NCBI GenBank assembly: GCA_045595165.1
Contig: JAZNZY010000005.1
Coordinates: forward strand, 42,837 to 106,836
Source: SFLA01 sp045595165
GTDB lineage: Bacteria > Bacillota > Clostridia > Oscillospirales > CAG-382
DNA length: 64,000 bases
Direction: 5' to 3'
Translations under genes and position numbers: made by a program
The notes under the pieces: generated by a model
Database searches by the model: none
Told to the model about the DNA's origin: nothing
Seen by the model: only the letters and a program-made list of their open reading frames with translations
Shown: one piece after another, positions 34,464 through 43,100 of the stretch
Layout of the letters: each line of letters starts with the position of its first letter
Numbering within the stretch: the first letter of the stretch is position 1

Positions 34464-34949
34464 TTATTTTGCTATTTCTCCTTGAATGTTATTTTTCATA
34501 CGCTGTATATATCCGCAGAACCGATCCAGCTCCTCGGGGGTAAAGCCCTTTACCAGCGTTTGCTCTACCACATATTTATCGTCTGCCATAAGCTCGATTA
34601 TCTGCTCCCCTTTTTCGGTAAGGGTGAGCTTTTTAAGCCTTGCATCTCCGGAAACGCTATCGCGGCGGATAAAACCCTTTTTCTCCATAAGTATGACCAC
34701 CTTGGAGGCAGTGGAACGGGTTATGCAGAATTCTTTTTCCAGATCTCTCTGAAAAACGTCCTTTTCCTTATGCTTGGACAGATACAGCAGTATCCATGCG
34801 TTGGAGCCCGTTGCGGTTTCCACGAAGTTTTTGTTAAGCTTCAAGGTTATAAACCGCATAATGAGATTGGACAGAGAGCGTATCTCCTTCCCCGCGGTGC
34901 TCATACCGTCATCGGGCGGGGTAACGCCTTCTCTAAGCTTTGGTTTCAT
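34464..34949 (-). CDS. MarR family regulator
   Basis: 161-residue winged-helix repressor. The DNA-binding part is FQRDLEKEFCITRSTASKVVILMEKKGFIRRDSVSGDARLKKLTLTEKG: helix-turn-helix and beta wing with the Asp-x-Arg typical of MarR; helices at both ends dimerise. It heads the exporter operon, and a palindrome just downstream of its -10 box suggests it represses the operon until a ligand binds. AAGGAGGC before the ATG. Confidence 0.93.
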   Translation of the reverse strand: MKPKLREGVTPPDDGMSTAGKEIRSLSNLIMRFITLKLNKNFVETATGSNAWILLYLSKHKEKDVFQRDLEKEFCITRSTASKVVILMEKKGFIRRDSVSGDARLKKLTLTEKGEQIIELMADDKYVVEQTLVKGFTPEELDRFCGYIQRMKNNIQGEIAK

Positions 34950-34985
34950 TGCAAGCCTCCTTGTACGAAATCGGATTGTCGTATA

Positions 34986-35003
34986 TCAAACAATATCGTT
35001 TGA
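34986..35003. promoter_or_regulatory. Candidate MarR operator
   Basis: Perfect palindromic arms TCAAAC-N6-GTTTGA, one base downstream of the -10 box and spanning the expected transcription start, a classic repressor position. Confidence 0.7.
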
Positions 35004-35004
35004 G

Positions 35005-35033
35005 ATTATACCAAACCTTTCCTCTACAGTCAA
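35005..35033 (-). promoter_or_regulatory. Promoter of marR-exporter operon
   Basis: TTGACT, 17 bases, TATAAT on the minus strand. Confidence 0.85.
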
Positions 35034-35218
35034 TAGTTTTCATAGTTTGTTTACAAGATTAAAAATTTCGCCTGTGAACAGAAATCAAATTAATTTTGTC
35101 GCATTTGTAAATTGTGGTTTTTTGTGCCCGATATTTACATTTTGGTAATAATAACACAACAAAACGTTGAAAAAAGCGTGATATTCTTTACACACAAAAT
35201 CCAAAGGAGGAAAAACAA

Positions 35219-36073
35219 ATGGAAAAATTATTAATACCCTTGTTTGCAGTATTGTTTATGTTTTCTGCCTGCACAGGAAGTCTTCCCGCCCCCGAAGAAA
35301 GCAGCGGAAATAACAGCAAGCCCCAAACAGAACAAAGTGTTCCCGAAAACGAAAGTTCATTACCCGAAAACGATTCGGAAGATATAACGATAATTGACCC
35401 TGTTGTATCTCCCGACGGAAAGCTGACGGTAGTTTGTTCAAAAGATGAAATATACGTAACCGACGAAAACGGCGAAAAGACCTACCTTGATCTGTCCCTG
35501 TGCCCGAAGGACGCATCCGTTAAAGCGGCGCTGTGGCGGCAAGGCAAGGTATATATGACCTTTACCGGCGAAAAGGATACCGTGCTGTGCTGGGATATGG
35601 AAAACGACCCCGTATACATAAAGGAAGGGATAAAAAACACCCTTTCTCCCTTGACATTGACAGAATACGATGTTATCGCCGCAGGGGATAATCTTTTGAT
35701 TCCTTACCACGACGGCACGATGGACAGCCCCGTTTTAAACAAGGATATGGTTTTGGGATACGTAGTGTATTACAGCGAAATGCAGGAAGGCGATATCACC
35801 CTCACGCTGAACGAGGGCGGAGAAAACGTATCCGTGCTTGCGGTTTCCGACAGCGTGATCACGGTTCTGGACTACGAAAACGAAAAGGCGGTTTCGGAAG
35901 CGATCAACGTGAAGGCAGGCGAACAGCTCTTTATTAACTGCGTTATTCCCGAAGGATTTCCCGCGTATAAAATACAGCTAGTGTCCGGCGATTGCACCGC
36001 CACCTTTACCCTGTCCTATGACGGCAGAGGCGAAACCAACGTGTATTTCTTAACGCCCGATACTTATAAATAA
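35219..36073 (+). CDS. Lipoprotein, unknown
   Basis: 284-residue lipoprotein with lipobox FSAC (Cys about 18) and a Ser/Pro/Glu linker (SVPENESSLPENDSED). The mature domain has beta phrases VSPDGKLTVVCSKDEIYVTDENG and ALWRQGKVYMTFTGEKDTVLCWD that look like beta-propeller blades, and a C-terminal beta sandwich (about 190-284). AAAGGAGG precedes the ATG. Single gene with a terminator at 36079. Function not recognised. Confidence 0.8.
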   Translation: MEKLLIPLFAVLFMFSACTGSLPAPEESSGNNSKPQTEQSVPENESSLPENDSEDITIIDPVVSPDGKLTVVCSKDEIYVTDENGEKTYLDLSLCPKDASVKAALWRQGKVYMTFTGEKDTVLCWDMENDPVYIKEGIKNTLSPLTLTEYDVIAAGDNLLIPYHDGTMDSPVLNKDMVLGYVVYYSEMQEGDITLTLNEGGENVSVLAVSDSVITVLDYENEKAVSEAINVKAGEQLFINCVIPEGFPAYKIQLVSGDCTATFTLSYDGRGETNVYFLTPDTYK

Positions 36074-36078
36074 GCGCA

Positions 36079-36113
36079 AAAAATCCCCGAATATTCGGGG
36101 ATTTTATTTTTTG
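36079..36113 (+). terminator. Terminator of lipoprotein gene 35219
   Basis: Stem AATCCCCGAAT/ATTCGGGGATT followed by TTATTTTTT. Confidence 0.88.
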
Positions 36114-36174
36114 TGGGTGGCAGTTATTATCGGAACAAAAACGCGCACCACGGCATTATCGTTATTGTTAATAA

Positions 36175-36822
36175 TTACTTTTCGGTGCGGAACGCATAAT
36201 ATACGATTCCACCATATTCGGTATCGCCTTCCCAACGCACTACCACTTGGTATAGATAATCGCCTGCCGAAACCTCAATACAGCCTTCCTCAACGGGAAT
36301 ATTAACGTAATCCGAGTAATCGGAAGCGGTAAGCTCATATCTTTGTACTGTTATACTTGTGGGCAAAGCTTCAAAAGTAAAGGTGAGAGTTTCCCCTTCA
36401 GACACCTTTATAGAATCAATATATTCAATAAGCTTGAGGGGATGGTCGCTATCTGCTTCTATACCCATTTCAGTGCCGTCTTCTTGCTTTACCCTCCACG
36501 AATATGTGCACGCAGAACCATAAACGGTATCACTTTCTCCGGTTATCAGAAAGGAAGAAGGGTTTGCGGGAAATTTAGATTCGACGCTTGGCGTCAGACT
36601 TTCTTCCGTGGATTGGTCACCCAAAACGCTCTCTTCAGAGGAGGCGGTGTCCGTAACGGAAACCGTCCTTTCTTCATCACATTTTGAGCATTTTTCAAGG
36701 ATATCGCTGACTTCATTGTCATAGACCTGTTCCCAGTTATGGTCACATTGAGAAAACTCGCATCCCATAAGAAGGCACACAAAAGCAAAGATCAAAGCAA
36801 AGCTTACCGTGCGTATTTTCAT
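36175..36822 (-). CDS. Lipoprotein with possible zinc site
   Basis: 215-residue lipoprotein with lipobox LLMGC (Cys about 21). The mature start CEFSQCDHNWEQVY...ILEKCSKCDEERT carries a His/Cys/Cys/Cys set seen in small extracellular zinc ribbons of clostridial surface proteins. A Ser/Glu linker follows (about 55-85), then a beta-sandwich-like C-terminal half. It lies 21 bp downstream of the XRE membrane regulator and shares its transcript. Confidence 0.78.
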   Translation of the reverse strand: MKIRTVSFALIFAFVCLLMGCEFSQCDHNWEQVYDNEVSDILEKCSKCDEERTVSVTDTASSEESVLGDQSTEESLTPSVESKFPANPSSFLITGESDTVYGSACTYSWRVKQEDGTEMGIEADSDHPLKLIEYIDSIKVSEGETLTFTFEALPTSITVQRYELTASDYSDYVNIPVEEGCIEVSAGDYLYQVVVRWEGDTEYGGIVYYAFRTEK

Positions 36823-36843
36823 ACTTCCCTCCGGTGATTAGAA

Positions 36844-37455
36844 TTACCGTTTTTTCCTGAATCTTAAAACGGACCACATTATTATGATTATCTGCCCGGG
36901 GATTCCCACCAAAAACAACTGCCAAATGGAAATTCCGCACAGCTTTAAGTTTATGTACAAAGCGGCGATAGCCGACCACATAAGCAATGATACGATAGGA
37001 TAATTTTTGCGGACGGAAAACCACACCGAATTAAAGATAAGCCAAACGATAGCTGTAGCGGGAACGGCGTAAACGAATGCCAGCCAATGCAACACCTTGA
37101 TCTGGGGAACTGCCTGCAAAATAACGAACAATGCGGTGGCGATGAGCCACACCAAAAGCACGCTCATAGCAGTGATTGCCGTGTGGTTCACCTGCGTACG
37201 CTTTAATCTCGCCTCCGCATCCTCGGACACGGGGGCAGGTCCATCGTGCTCTTCCTCCGTAAGCCAATCCAGAGAAACCCCAAACAAAACGGCTATGTTT
37301 TTGAGCACGGCAATATCCGGCAATGACTCTCCCCTTTCCCACTTGGAAACAGCTTTGTCCGAATAATTGATCTTCTCGGCAAGCTCGGATTGTGTCATTC
37401 CCGACATCTGGCGTAAGCTTATTATATTTTTGGAAATAATACTTTTAAGCTCCAT
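36844..37455 (-). CDS. XRE regulator with membrane domain
   Basis: 203 residues. Residues 1-65 are a Cro/CI helix-turn-helix (MSGMTQSELAEKINYSDKAVSKWERGESLPD). After a charged linker come four transmembrane helices (about 92-112, 118-137, 145-165, 170-195). Membrane-tethered XRE proteins of this type are common in Firmicutes and often control envelope genes. Its promoter contains an 11-base palindrome that may be its own operator. The lipoprotein downstream is a likely co-regulated partner. Confidence 0.88.
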   Translation of the reverse strand: MELKSIISKNIISLRQMSGMTQSELAEKINYSDKAVSKWERGESLPDIAVLKNIAVLFGVSLDWLTEEEHDGPAPVSEDAEARLKRTQVNHTAITAMSVLLVWLIATALFVILQAVPQIKVLHWLAFVYAVPATAIVWLIFNSVWFSVRKNYPIVSLLMWSAIAALYINLKLCGISIWQLFLVGIPGQIIIIMWSVLRFRKKR

Positions 37456-37469
37456 AAAAAATCACCGTC

Positions 37470-37480
37470 GTAAAGTTTAC
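37470..37480. promoter_or_regulatory. Candidate XRE operator
   Basis: Palindrome GTAAA-C-TTTAC (minus strand) about 5 bases downstream of the -10 box of the regulator's own promoter. Confidence 0.45.
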
Positions 37481-37485
37481 ACTAC

Positions 37486-37514
37486 AGTATAACACATTCC
37501 GACGGGATTATCAA
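37486..37514 (-). promoter_or_regulatory. Promoter of XRE-lipoprotein operon
   Basis: TTGATA, 17 bases, TATACT on the minus strand. Confidence 0.75.
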
Positions 37515-37529
37515 GAAAAATATTCATTA

Positions 37530-38075
37530 TTATTGCTTTTTTGCCCGTTTATACAAAAATAGAAGCGAGGGCGTATTTTTGCGGAGAATAAACACGGGAA
37601 GCATACTCAACACGAAGTTTACCCCTGCCACGGGCAGCCACACAGATACGCCGCCGCAAAAGGGCAAAAGACCGATAACAAACCCGCCCACGGCGTTTAC
37701 TATATGTATCACCACGCCATAATTGGATTCCAGCAAGAAACGGAAAAGATACTCTTTATCGTCCGCGCTTTGGAGCTTATCCTTGTGAAATCCCGTAAAT
37801 CCGCCCAGCTCAGGAACAAGGGCGGTTATTTTTTTGATCTTAAGCTTGCTGTAAAGCCGTTTTTCGGCACGGGAAACGTTAAACGCCTTTTTCTCCGGCA
37901 CAAACCATTTTTCAGGCAGACGGCGGATGAGAAAGGCGGTTATTCCGTCGTATGCGATAACGGAAACCGTGCCCAAAACCGAATACAGCGCGGTAAACCA
38001 AAATTCACCGCCGAAAAGGGTGTTGAGGAGTATGATTATTACATTTGCTGACAGGATGACTGCTGTGTAGAACAT
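37530..38075 (-). CDS. CrtO-like putative acyltransferase, membrane
   Basis: 181 residues with about four membrane helices (near 5-22, 25-45, 118-137, 140-160). The central stretch WFVPEKKAFNVSRAEKRLYSKLKIKKITALVPELGGFTGFHKDKL resembles the glycosyl-4,4'-diaponeurosporenoate acyltransferase (CrtO) group, in which the aromatic/charged loop is conserved; outside Staphylococcus such proteins have unknown lipid substrates. The start lies 37 bp inside the plsC-like gene, so the two are likely coupled. Confidence 0.6.
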   Translation of the reverse strand: MFYTAVILSANVIIILLNTLFGGEFWFTALYSVLGTVSVIAYDGITAFLIRRLPEKWFVPEKKAFNVSRAEKRLYSKLKIKKITALVPELGGFTGFHKDKLQSADDKEYLFRFLLESNYGVVIHIVNAVGGFVIGLLPFCGGVSVWLPVAGVNFVLSMLPVFILRKNTPSLLFLYKRAKKQ

Positions 38076-38917
38076 TTATCTTCCGTAACCGTTGTATACG
38101 TGAGGGGTATTTCGTAGGTTTCTTCGTATACTTCCTTCCAGGCGTTGTAGTTTTTAACCATCATTTCGGTAGCGTTTTGCTTAACGTTCTTGTCGGATTC
38201 GGGGAAAATAGGGGGAAGAATATGCACCGTATATGCCTGCAGAGGGAACCCGTCCCCGCCGTAAACGTCGGTATCCTCCATAGTGATAAAGAAGGGCACT
38301 ACGGGAGCGTTAGCACGGGCGGCAAACCTGAACGCGCCCTCTTTAAGAGGACGAGGCTTGCGGTAGTTCCACCACATGCCCTGCTCGGGATATATGAGAA
38401 TCTTCTCGCCACGCTTCAAAAGAACGTCAACCGCCACCATAAGCTCACGAAGCACGGCAATGCTGCTGCCCAAGGGCAGGGTGTTGCAATGACGGAAGAA
38501 ATATCCGTACAAGCCGGGGAAGGAGGTGTAGTTTCCTTCGCGGATGATCTTATAAAGGCGTTTTCTGCCGAGAGATTTTTCGATCGCCTTGAACACCGCA
38601 TAGTTATCAAAGGCGTTAAAATGGTTGCAGGTTATCATCGCGCCGCGGTCTGCCACGGAAAGATAATTCTCCAGTCCCTTTACCTCTTTGATTATAAGCT
38701 GGCCTTGCTTGATCAGCTTATCAAAATAATTTTTCGCCACGCGGTTGGCGATCTCCGATGAGATCTTGGAAGAAAACTTTTTAAGAGTATAATCCACCTG
38801 ACCGGGCTTTAAGGGAGTTGTTGGAGGATCGTTTTCAACGTCTTTATCAAACCAGCCCTTTTTTTCGTATTCCTTTATGCGTTCAAGCACCAAAAGACGC
38901 TCAAGAGATTGCTCCAT
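38039..38917 (-). CDS. PlsC-type acyltransferase
   Basis: 292-residue protein of the 1-acyl-glycerol-3-phosphate acyltransferase superfamily. Block I is CNHFNAFDN (NHx4D with the catalytic His), block III is IYPEQGMWW (the usual EGT/EGxR site reads EQG), block IV is APVVPFFI. There is no strong N-terminal membrane helix; instead residues 1-70 are charged and helical. It sits between a GT8 glycosyltransferase (5 bp upstream) and a CrtO-like gene (overlap), so it may acylate a glycolipid rather than ordinary phospholipid. Confidence 0.85.
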   Translation of the reverse strand: MEQSLERLLVLERIKEYEKKGWFDKDVENDPPTTPLKPGQVDYTLKKFSSKISSEIANRVAKNYFDKLIKQGQLIIKEVKGLENYLSVADRGAMITCNHFNAFDNYAVFKAIEKSLGRKRLYKIIREGNYTSFPGLYGYFFRHCNTLPLGSSIAVLRELMVAVDVLLKRGEKILIYPEQGMWWNYRKPRPLKEGAFRFAARANAPVVPFFITMEDTDVYGGDGFPLQAYTVHILPPIFPESDKNVKQNATEMMVKNYNAWKEVYEETYEIPLTYTTVTEDKCSTQQSSCQQM

Positions 38918-38922
38918 AATCT

Positions 38923-39882
38923 TTAAACCTCTGCGGGAAATTTTATTGTATGCCCTATAGGAAGCACGTAATCTGCACTCATAGCCGCCAAAGTGTCCTT
39001 GCGAGCGGTTTCCGCAAGAACAGAGAACTGCTGCTCGTCGCGGGCGATGTCTGCGGGAGAATAGTTATCACGTATGGCGCGGATATCTTCATAATATTCG
39101 GTCTGCTTGGCGTAATGCCAGAAATCCTCTTCGTAGCCCACACCATCGTAATGCCAAGGCTTCCAGTTTATCTTGTAATGTACGATTTTTGCGGGGTCGC
39201 CGTACTTTTCACAGCCGGGGAAGGAATTCTTGTTCCAATATTGAGGGAGCAAGAGCACGCTTCCGCGGCACAGCACGTTGAGATAATCTTCGTCCTGCGT
39301 TACGGTGAAGGTGTACTCGCTTATTATGTCCAAAAGGCGGGCTTGCATATCCACCTTGCGGAAGAGATCAAGATTAAGAACAAGAACGCCTGCGTTAAAA
39401 TATGTATTTCTGCTTAAGCCCAGCACCTTCTCTACGTAAGTGCCGTATACATCGTATGCAAGCATTACTTCCTCGTTCATTGCGGCAACAAGGTTATCGC
39501 CGAGGTCGCAATTATAAAGCTCGGACACGTCGCCGCGCACGATGATATCGCAATCCAGATACAAGCCTCTGTCATATTCGGGGAACATGTCTGCGATAAG
39601 GAAGCGGTAGTAGGTAGCTTTTGTGTAATAATCACGGACGTGGAGGCGTTGGCTCATAGTGCGGATGCCTTCTTTAACATCGTTAAATATTATGTTGAAA
39701 TTTTCGTCACCATATTTGGAAAGACGGGAAACGTTTTGATCGTTCAAACCTTCGGTAAGTATGTGAATGTTGTATTGATATTTACGGGAAGCGTTCCGGG
39801 TGATAGACTCCAATGCAACGCCGAGAAAGGGTGCGTAATTATCGTCTACCGCGAAGAAAACGGGTATTATAGGTAACGCCAT
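38923..39882 (-). CDS. GT8 family glycosyltransferase
   Basis: 319-residue retaining glycosyltransferase of family 8. IIPVFFAVDDNYAPFLGVALES opens the nucleotide-sugar fold, LYLDCDIIV holds the DxD metal site, FNAGVLVLNLDLFR and QDEDYLNVL line the donor site, and HYKINWKPW is the closing GT8 motif. Such enzymes add glucose or galactose from UDP-sugars to lipids or surface polymers. First gene of the operon with promoter 39916-39944. Confidence 0.92.
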   Translation of the reverse strand: MALPIIPVFFAVDDNYAPFLGVALESITRNASRKYQYNIHILTEGLNDQNVSRLSKYGDENFNIIFNDVKEGIRTMSQRLHVRDYYTKATYYRFLIADMFPEYDRGLYLDCDIIVRGDVSELYNCDLGDNLVAAMNEEVMLAYDVYGTYVEKVLGLSRNTYFNAGVLVLNLDLFRKVDMQARLLDIISEYTFTVTQDEDYLNVLCRGSVLLLPQYWNKNSFPGCEKYGDPAKIVHYKINWKPWHYDGVGYEEDFWHYAKQTEYYEDIRAIRDNYSPADIARDEQQFSVLAETARKDTLAAMSADYVLPIGHTIKFPAEV

Positions 39883-39915
39883 GATAAATCTTCCTCCAAA
39901 GGATTTGTTTTACAT

Positions 39916-39944
39916 ATTTTACAGCATTTTTAAGAAAATTTCAA
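39916..39944 (-). promoter_or_regulatory. Promoter of GT8 operon
   Basis: TTGAAA, 17 bases, TAAAAT on the minus strand. The rest of 39945-40060 is AT-rich with repeated words AGTAGAGTT and ACGCAG but no gene. Confidence 0.7.
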
Positions 39945-40064
39945 CCTACTATTGGTATTTCGACGGTAGAGTTTGCGTTTTTTTGCTCTACCCTCAGTAG
40001 AATACGCAGATTTTATCATTGTTTTTTTCAGTAGAGTTCAAATTGCTCGAAAACGCAGAAAGAA

Positions 40065-40092
40065 CCCCGGTGTTAAAACACCGGGGCTCTTC
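40065..40092 (-). terminator. Probable terminator of dockerin protein gene
   Basis: Stem CCCCGGTGTT/AACACCGGGG, followed on the minus strand by TTCTTT; T-run is weak. Confidence 0.6.
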
Positions 40093-40132
40093 CGTTAAGG
40101 GGAGATTTTAAATATAATTCAGAAAGGAACGA

Positions 40133-43100
40133 TTATTCAGCTTCGTCTTCTTCAACTTCCCAGCCAGGGATAACGTAAGTGCCAAGGAATGCACGCTTAA
40201 CGAGATAGTAATCTCTTGCGTTAACCTTGCCGTCGCCGTTTACGTCTGCAACGCCGTATGCTACGTCGCCGAGATCCTCAGCGGTGATAGTGCCGAGAAC
40301 GAGCTTTCTGAGGATTGCATAGTCGGTAGCATCGATTTCACCATTGAGGTTTACATCGCCCTTGCCGAAGCCGGAAACAGCCTTCATGGTGTATGCGGTA
40401 TCCTTGGAGGTATCGATAGCGAAAGTGGTTGCAAGATCGATATCGCCGAGAAGGAGATACTTGCCGATAAGTTCGCCGTGGCAGATTGCATCGTAACCGG
40501 TGCAGTTAGAGGTTACGTAGTACAAGAAGCCGCCTTCGGGAATTTCGGTTGCGAGGATAGCATCCTTGCCGCCTACAACGCCGGTAACGAGATATGCGCC
40601 GCCAACATTTTCTACGATGTAAAGGATATCAGCATCCTGAACATAACCAGCCATATTAGGAGCGTCGCCTGCAGTCTTGGGTGCATCGGGAACGAGACCG
40701 GAGATGATCTGGGTTTCGAAGCAGTGCCAGCTGTAGTTGTAGTTGTGAGATACGAGAAGATCCATATCTGCTGCGGGAGCAAGTACGGTTGCAGATGCAT
40801 CTGCGGTGGTGGTGCAGTTAGCTATATCAAGACCGTTGAAGAGAACGATATCGCCAGCCTTAAGACCGGACATTATAGCCTTTGCATATGCACCAGAGGA
40901 TGCGCCGTAGCCCTCTTCGCTGGAGGTCCAAGCAACCCATACGAATCCGCCTTCGGGAATTACGAGAGAGTTGTTCTTAGCGCCTTCGCTGCCGGGAGCA
41001 GCAACCTCAACAACAACGTAACCGCCGTTTGCAGTGGGAGCAAAAGATACGTGATACCACCACTCCATGCCTACGCCTGCATAAATTTCAGCATCGGTGA
41101 AGATATAAGCTGCGTGGAAGGTGTTGATACCGGTGTTCCAATCAGCGTGGTTGAAGTTTTCAACTACCTGAGATACAACAACGTTTGCTTCGAAAGCTGC
41201 GTTGAAGGTAAGTTCGCCGGGAACGTTCATCTGGTTCTCTACATCGTAGGGAGCAACGATGATCATAATCTGGTCGCCTTCGGAAACTTCGAGAGAAGTG
41301 GTAGCGGAAGAATCTTCGCTATCGCACCACTGAGTATCGCCGTAAGTACCTGCGGTGATGTTGTGTACAACGTAGGTCCAAGCGTCTTCGGGCATGGTAA
41401 TGGTAAGAGTGCCGTTTGCGGTAGCGGTGTATACATAGTGTACAGCGCCGTCAAGATTGTCTGCGGTGAGGTTTGCGGTGATATCGCCAAGCTCATCAAG
41501 AACGATGGGGTTGGAATATGTGCCGAGGATTACAGCAGAGATAGAAGGATAGGTGTCTATTGCTTCTGCGCCTGCGTTAACGATGGTAAGAGTATCGCCT
41601 TTTGCGAGGATTGCAACGTAGCCGAGCATGCCCATTTCAAGAGCTTCGCCGTTTACGAGAACGGTTACGTTTTCATCCCAAAGGTTGAAGTTTGCGCCGT
41701 TTTCAAATGCAACGGTATAAGTAACAGCGGTGTTAGCGGGAACGCTGAGAGCGCCGTTTACTCTGGGGTTGTGTGCGGGGAGTTCGCCGCCGTCAACTTC
41801 GTTGAGTGCGGGAGCTTCCTGAACATCGAACTGGAAGGTGTAGATATCAGCCTTACTTGCATTGAAGCCGTAGGTAGTGAATGCGTAGTAGTACTCAATG
41901 TACTGAGCACTGCCGTTGTAAGCTGCGTTTACATTCTTGATGTACCAGCCGTTTTCAGCTTCTTCAAGTACCCAGAGGCTGTATTCGGAAGCTTCGTCTT
42001 CAAGAGTAAGGTTGTTGCCGGTTGCGCCGGAGGTGAGGTACTTGCCGTTGCAGATGAAGTAAATGCCGTCATCGGTAATGTCTACGGTAAATACTGCGCC
42101 GTTTGCAACATCAGTGCCTGCGAGTCTGTACTTATTATTATATACGTCTTCTTCTGCGGAAATTGCCAAGTTGTCTGCAGGATAAGTAATAACTACGTTA
42201 TCGCCGTCTTCGAAGGGAAGTGCGGGAACTTCTACGTAAGAAACAGCAATTTCGGTCATCATGTTGAAGAAGTAAGTCTGATCAGCTGCCATAGTGGAGC
42301 TTACAGTGTAGGAAGAAGCGGTAACATCTTCGCCGAGATCAATTACAACTGCGTGTACCTTGCCGTCTTCGCCAACTACGGATTCGGTGGTGTTTTCAAC
42401 AGTGTAAGTCTTGCCGTTTACGGTTACTGTGGTGCTGGTGGGCATATGGATGCAGGAGTTAGCTTCATCCCAGTAGTATACAGTAACGGTATTGAAAGTG
42501 GTTTCTTCATCAAGTGCAATAGTTACGTCCCAAACATTCGCTTCTGCGTTGTTGTTCATAACTGCTACGAGATATGCCTGGTTGCCATCGAAGCAGCCAA
42601 ACTTGCCTTCTGCGGTTTCGCCGTCAACAAGTACGTCTACGCCTGCATAAGGAGCTTCGAAGAGCTGTATGTCTTCAGGAACGGAGATGCCGGAAACGGG
42701 AGCTTCGGGAACTTCCCAAGTTACGGTGTGAGCGTTTGCAGAATCCCACGCGGACCAAGCGAAAGTATCGCAAGGAGCGTAGAGACAAGCATTGTTATTG
42801 CCATCTGCATCGGTATTGGAAACGCAGATAGTGAACTGGAATTCTTCGTTGCCGCCGGAAACTTCAGCAAGAGGAAGTGTGAAGGTAAAGGTGTTGTCTG
42901 CGAGAGCAATGGTGCCTTCGGTGCCTACAACGCCTGCGGAAGTCTTGGAATAGATGGAAACAACGTCATTAAGGATAAATCCATCATAAAGCGCATCCCA
43001 CTTTTCGGCGCCATAGTTTATCCAGAGACGAACGTTGGTGCCGATGCCGTTGGCGCTGGTGGTGGTTTCAGCAACGCTAACGAGATCATCGGTTACGATA

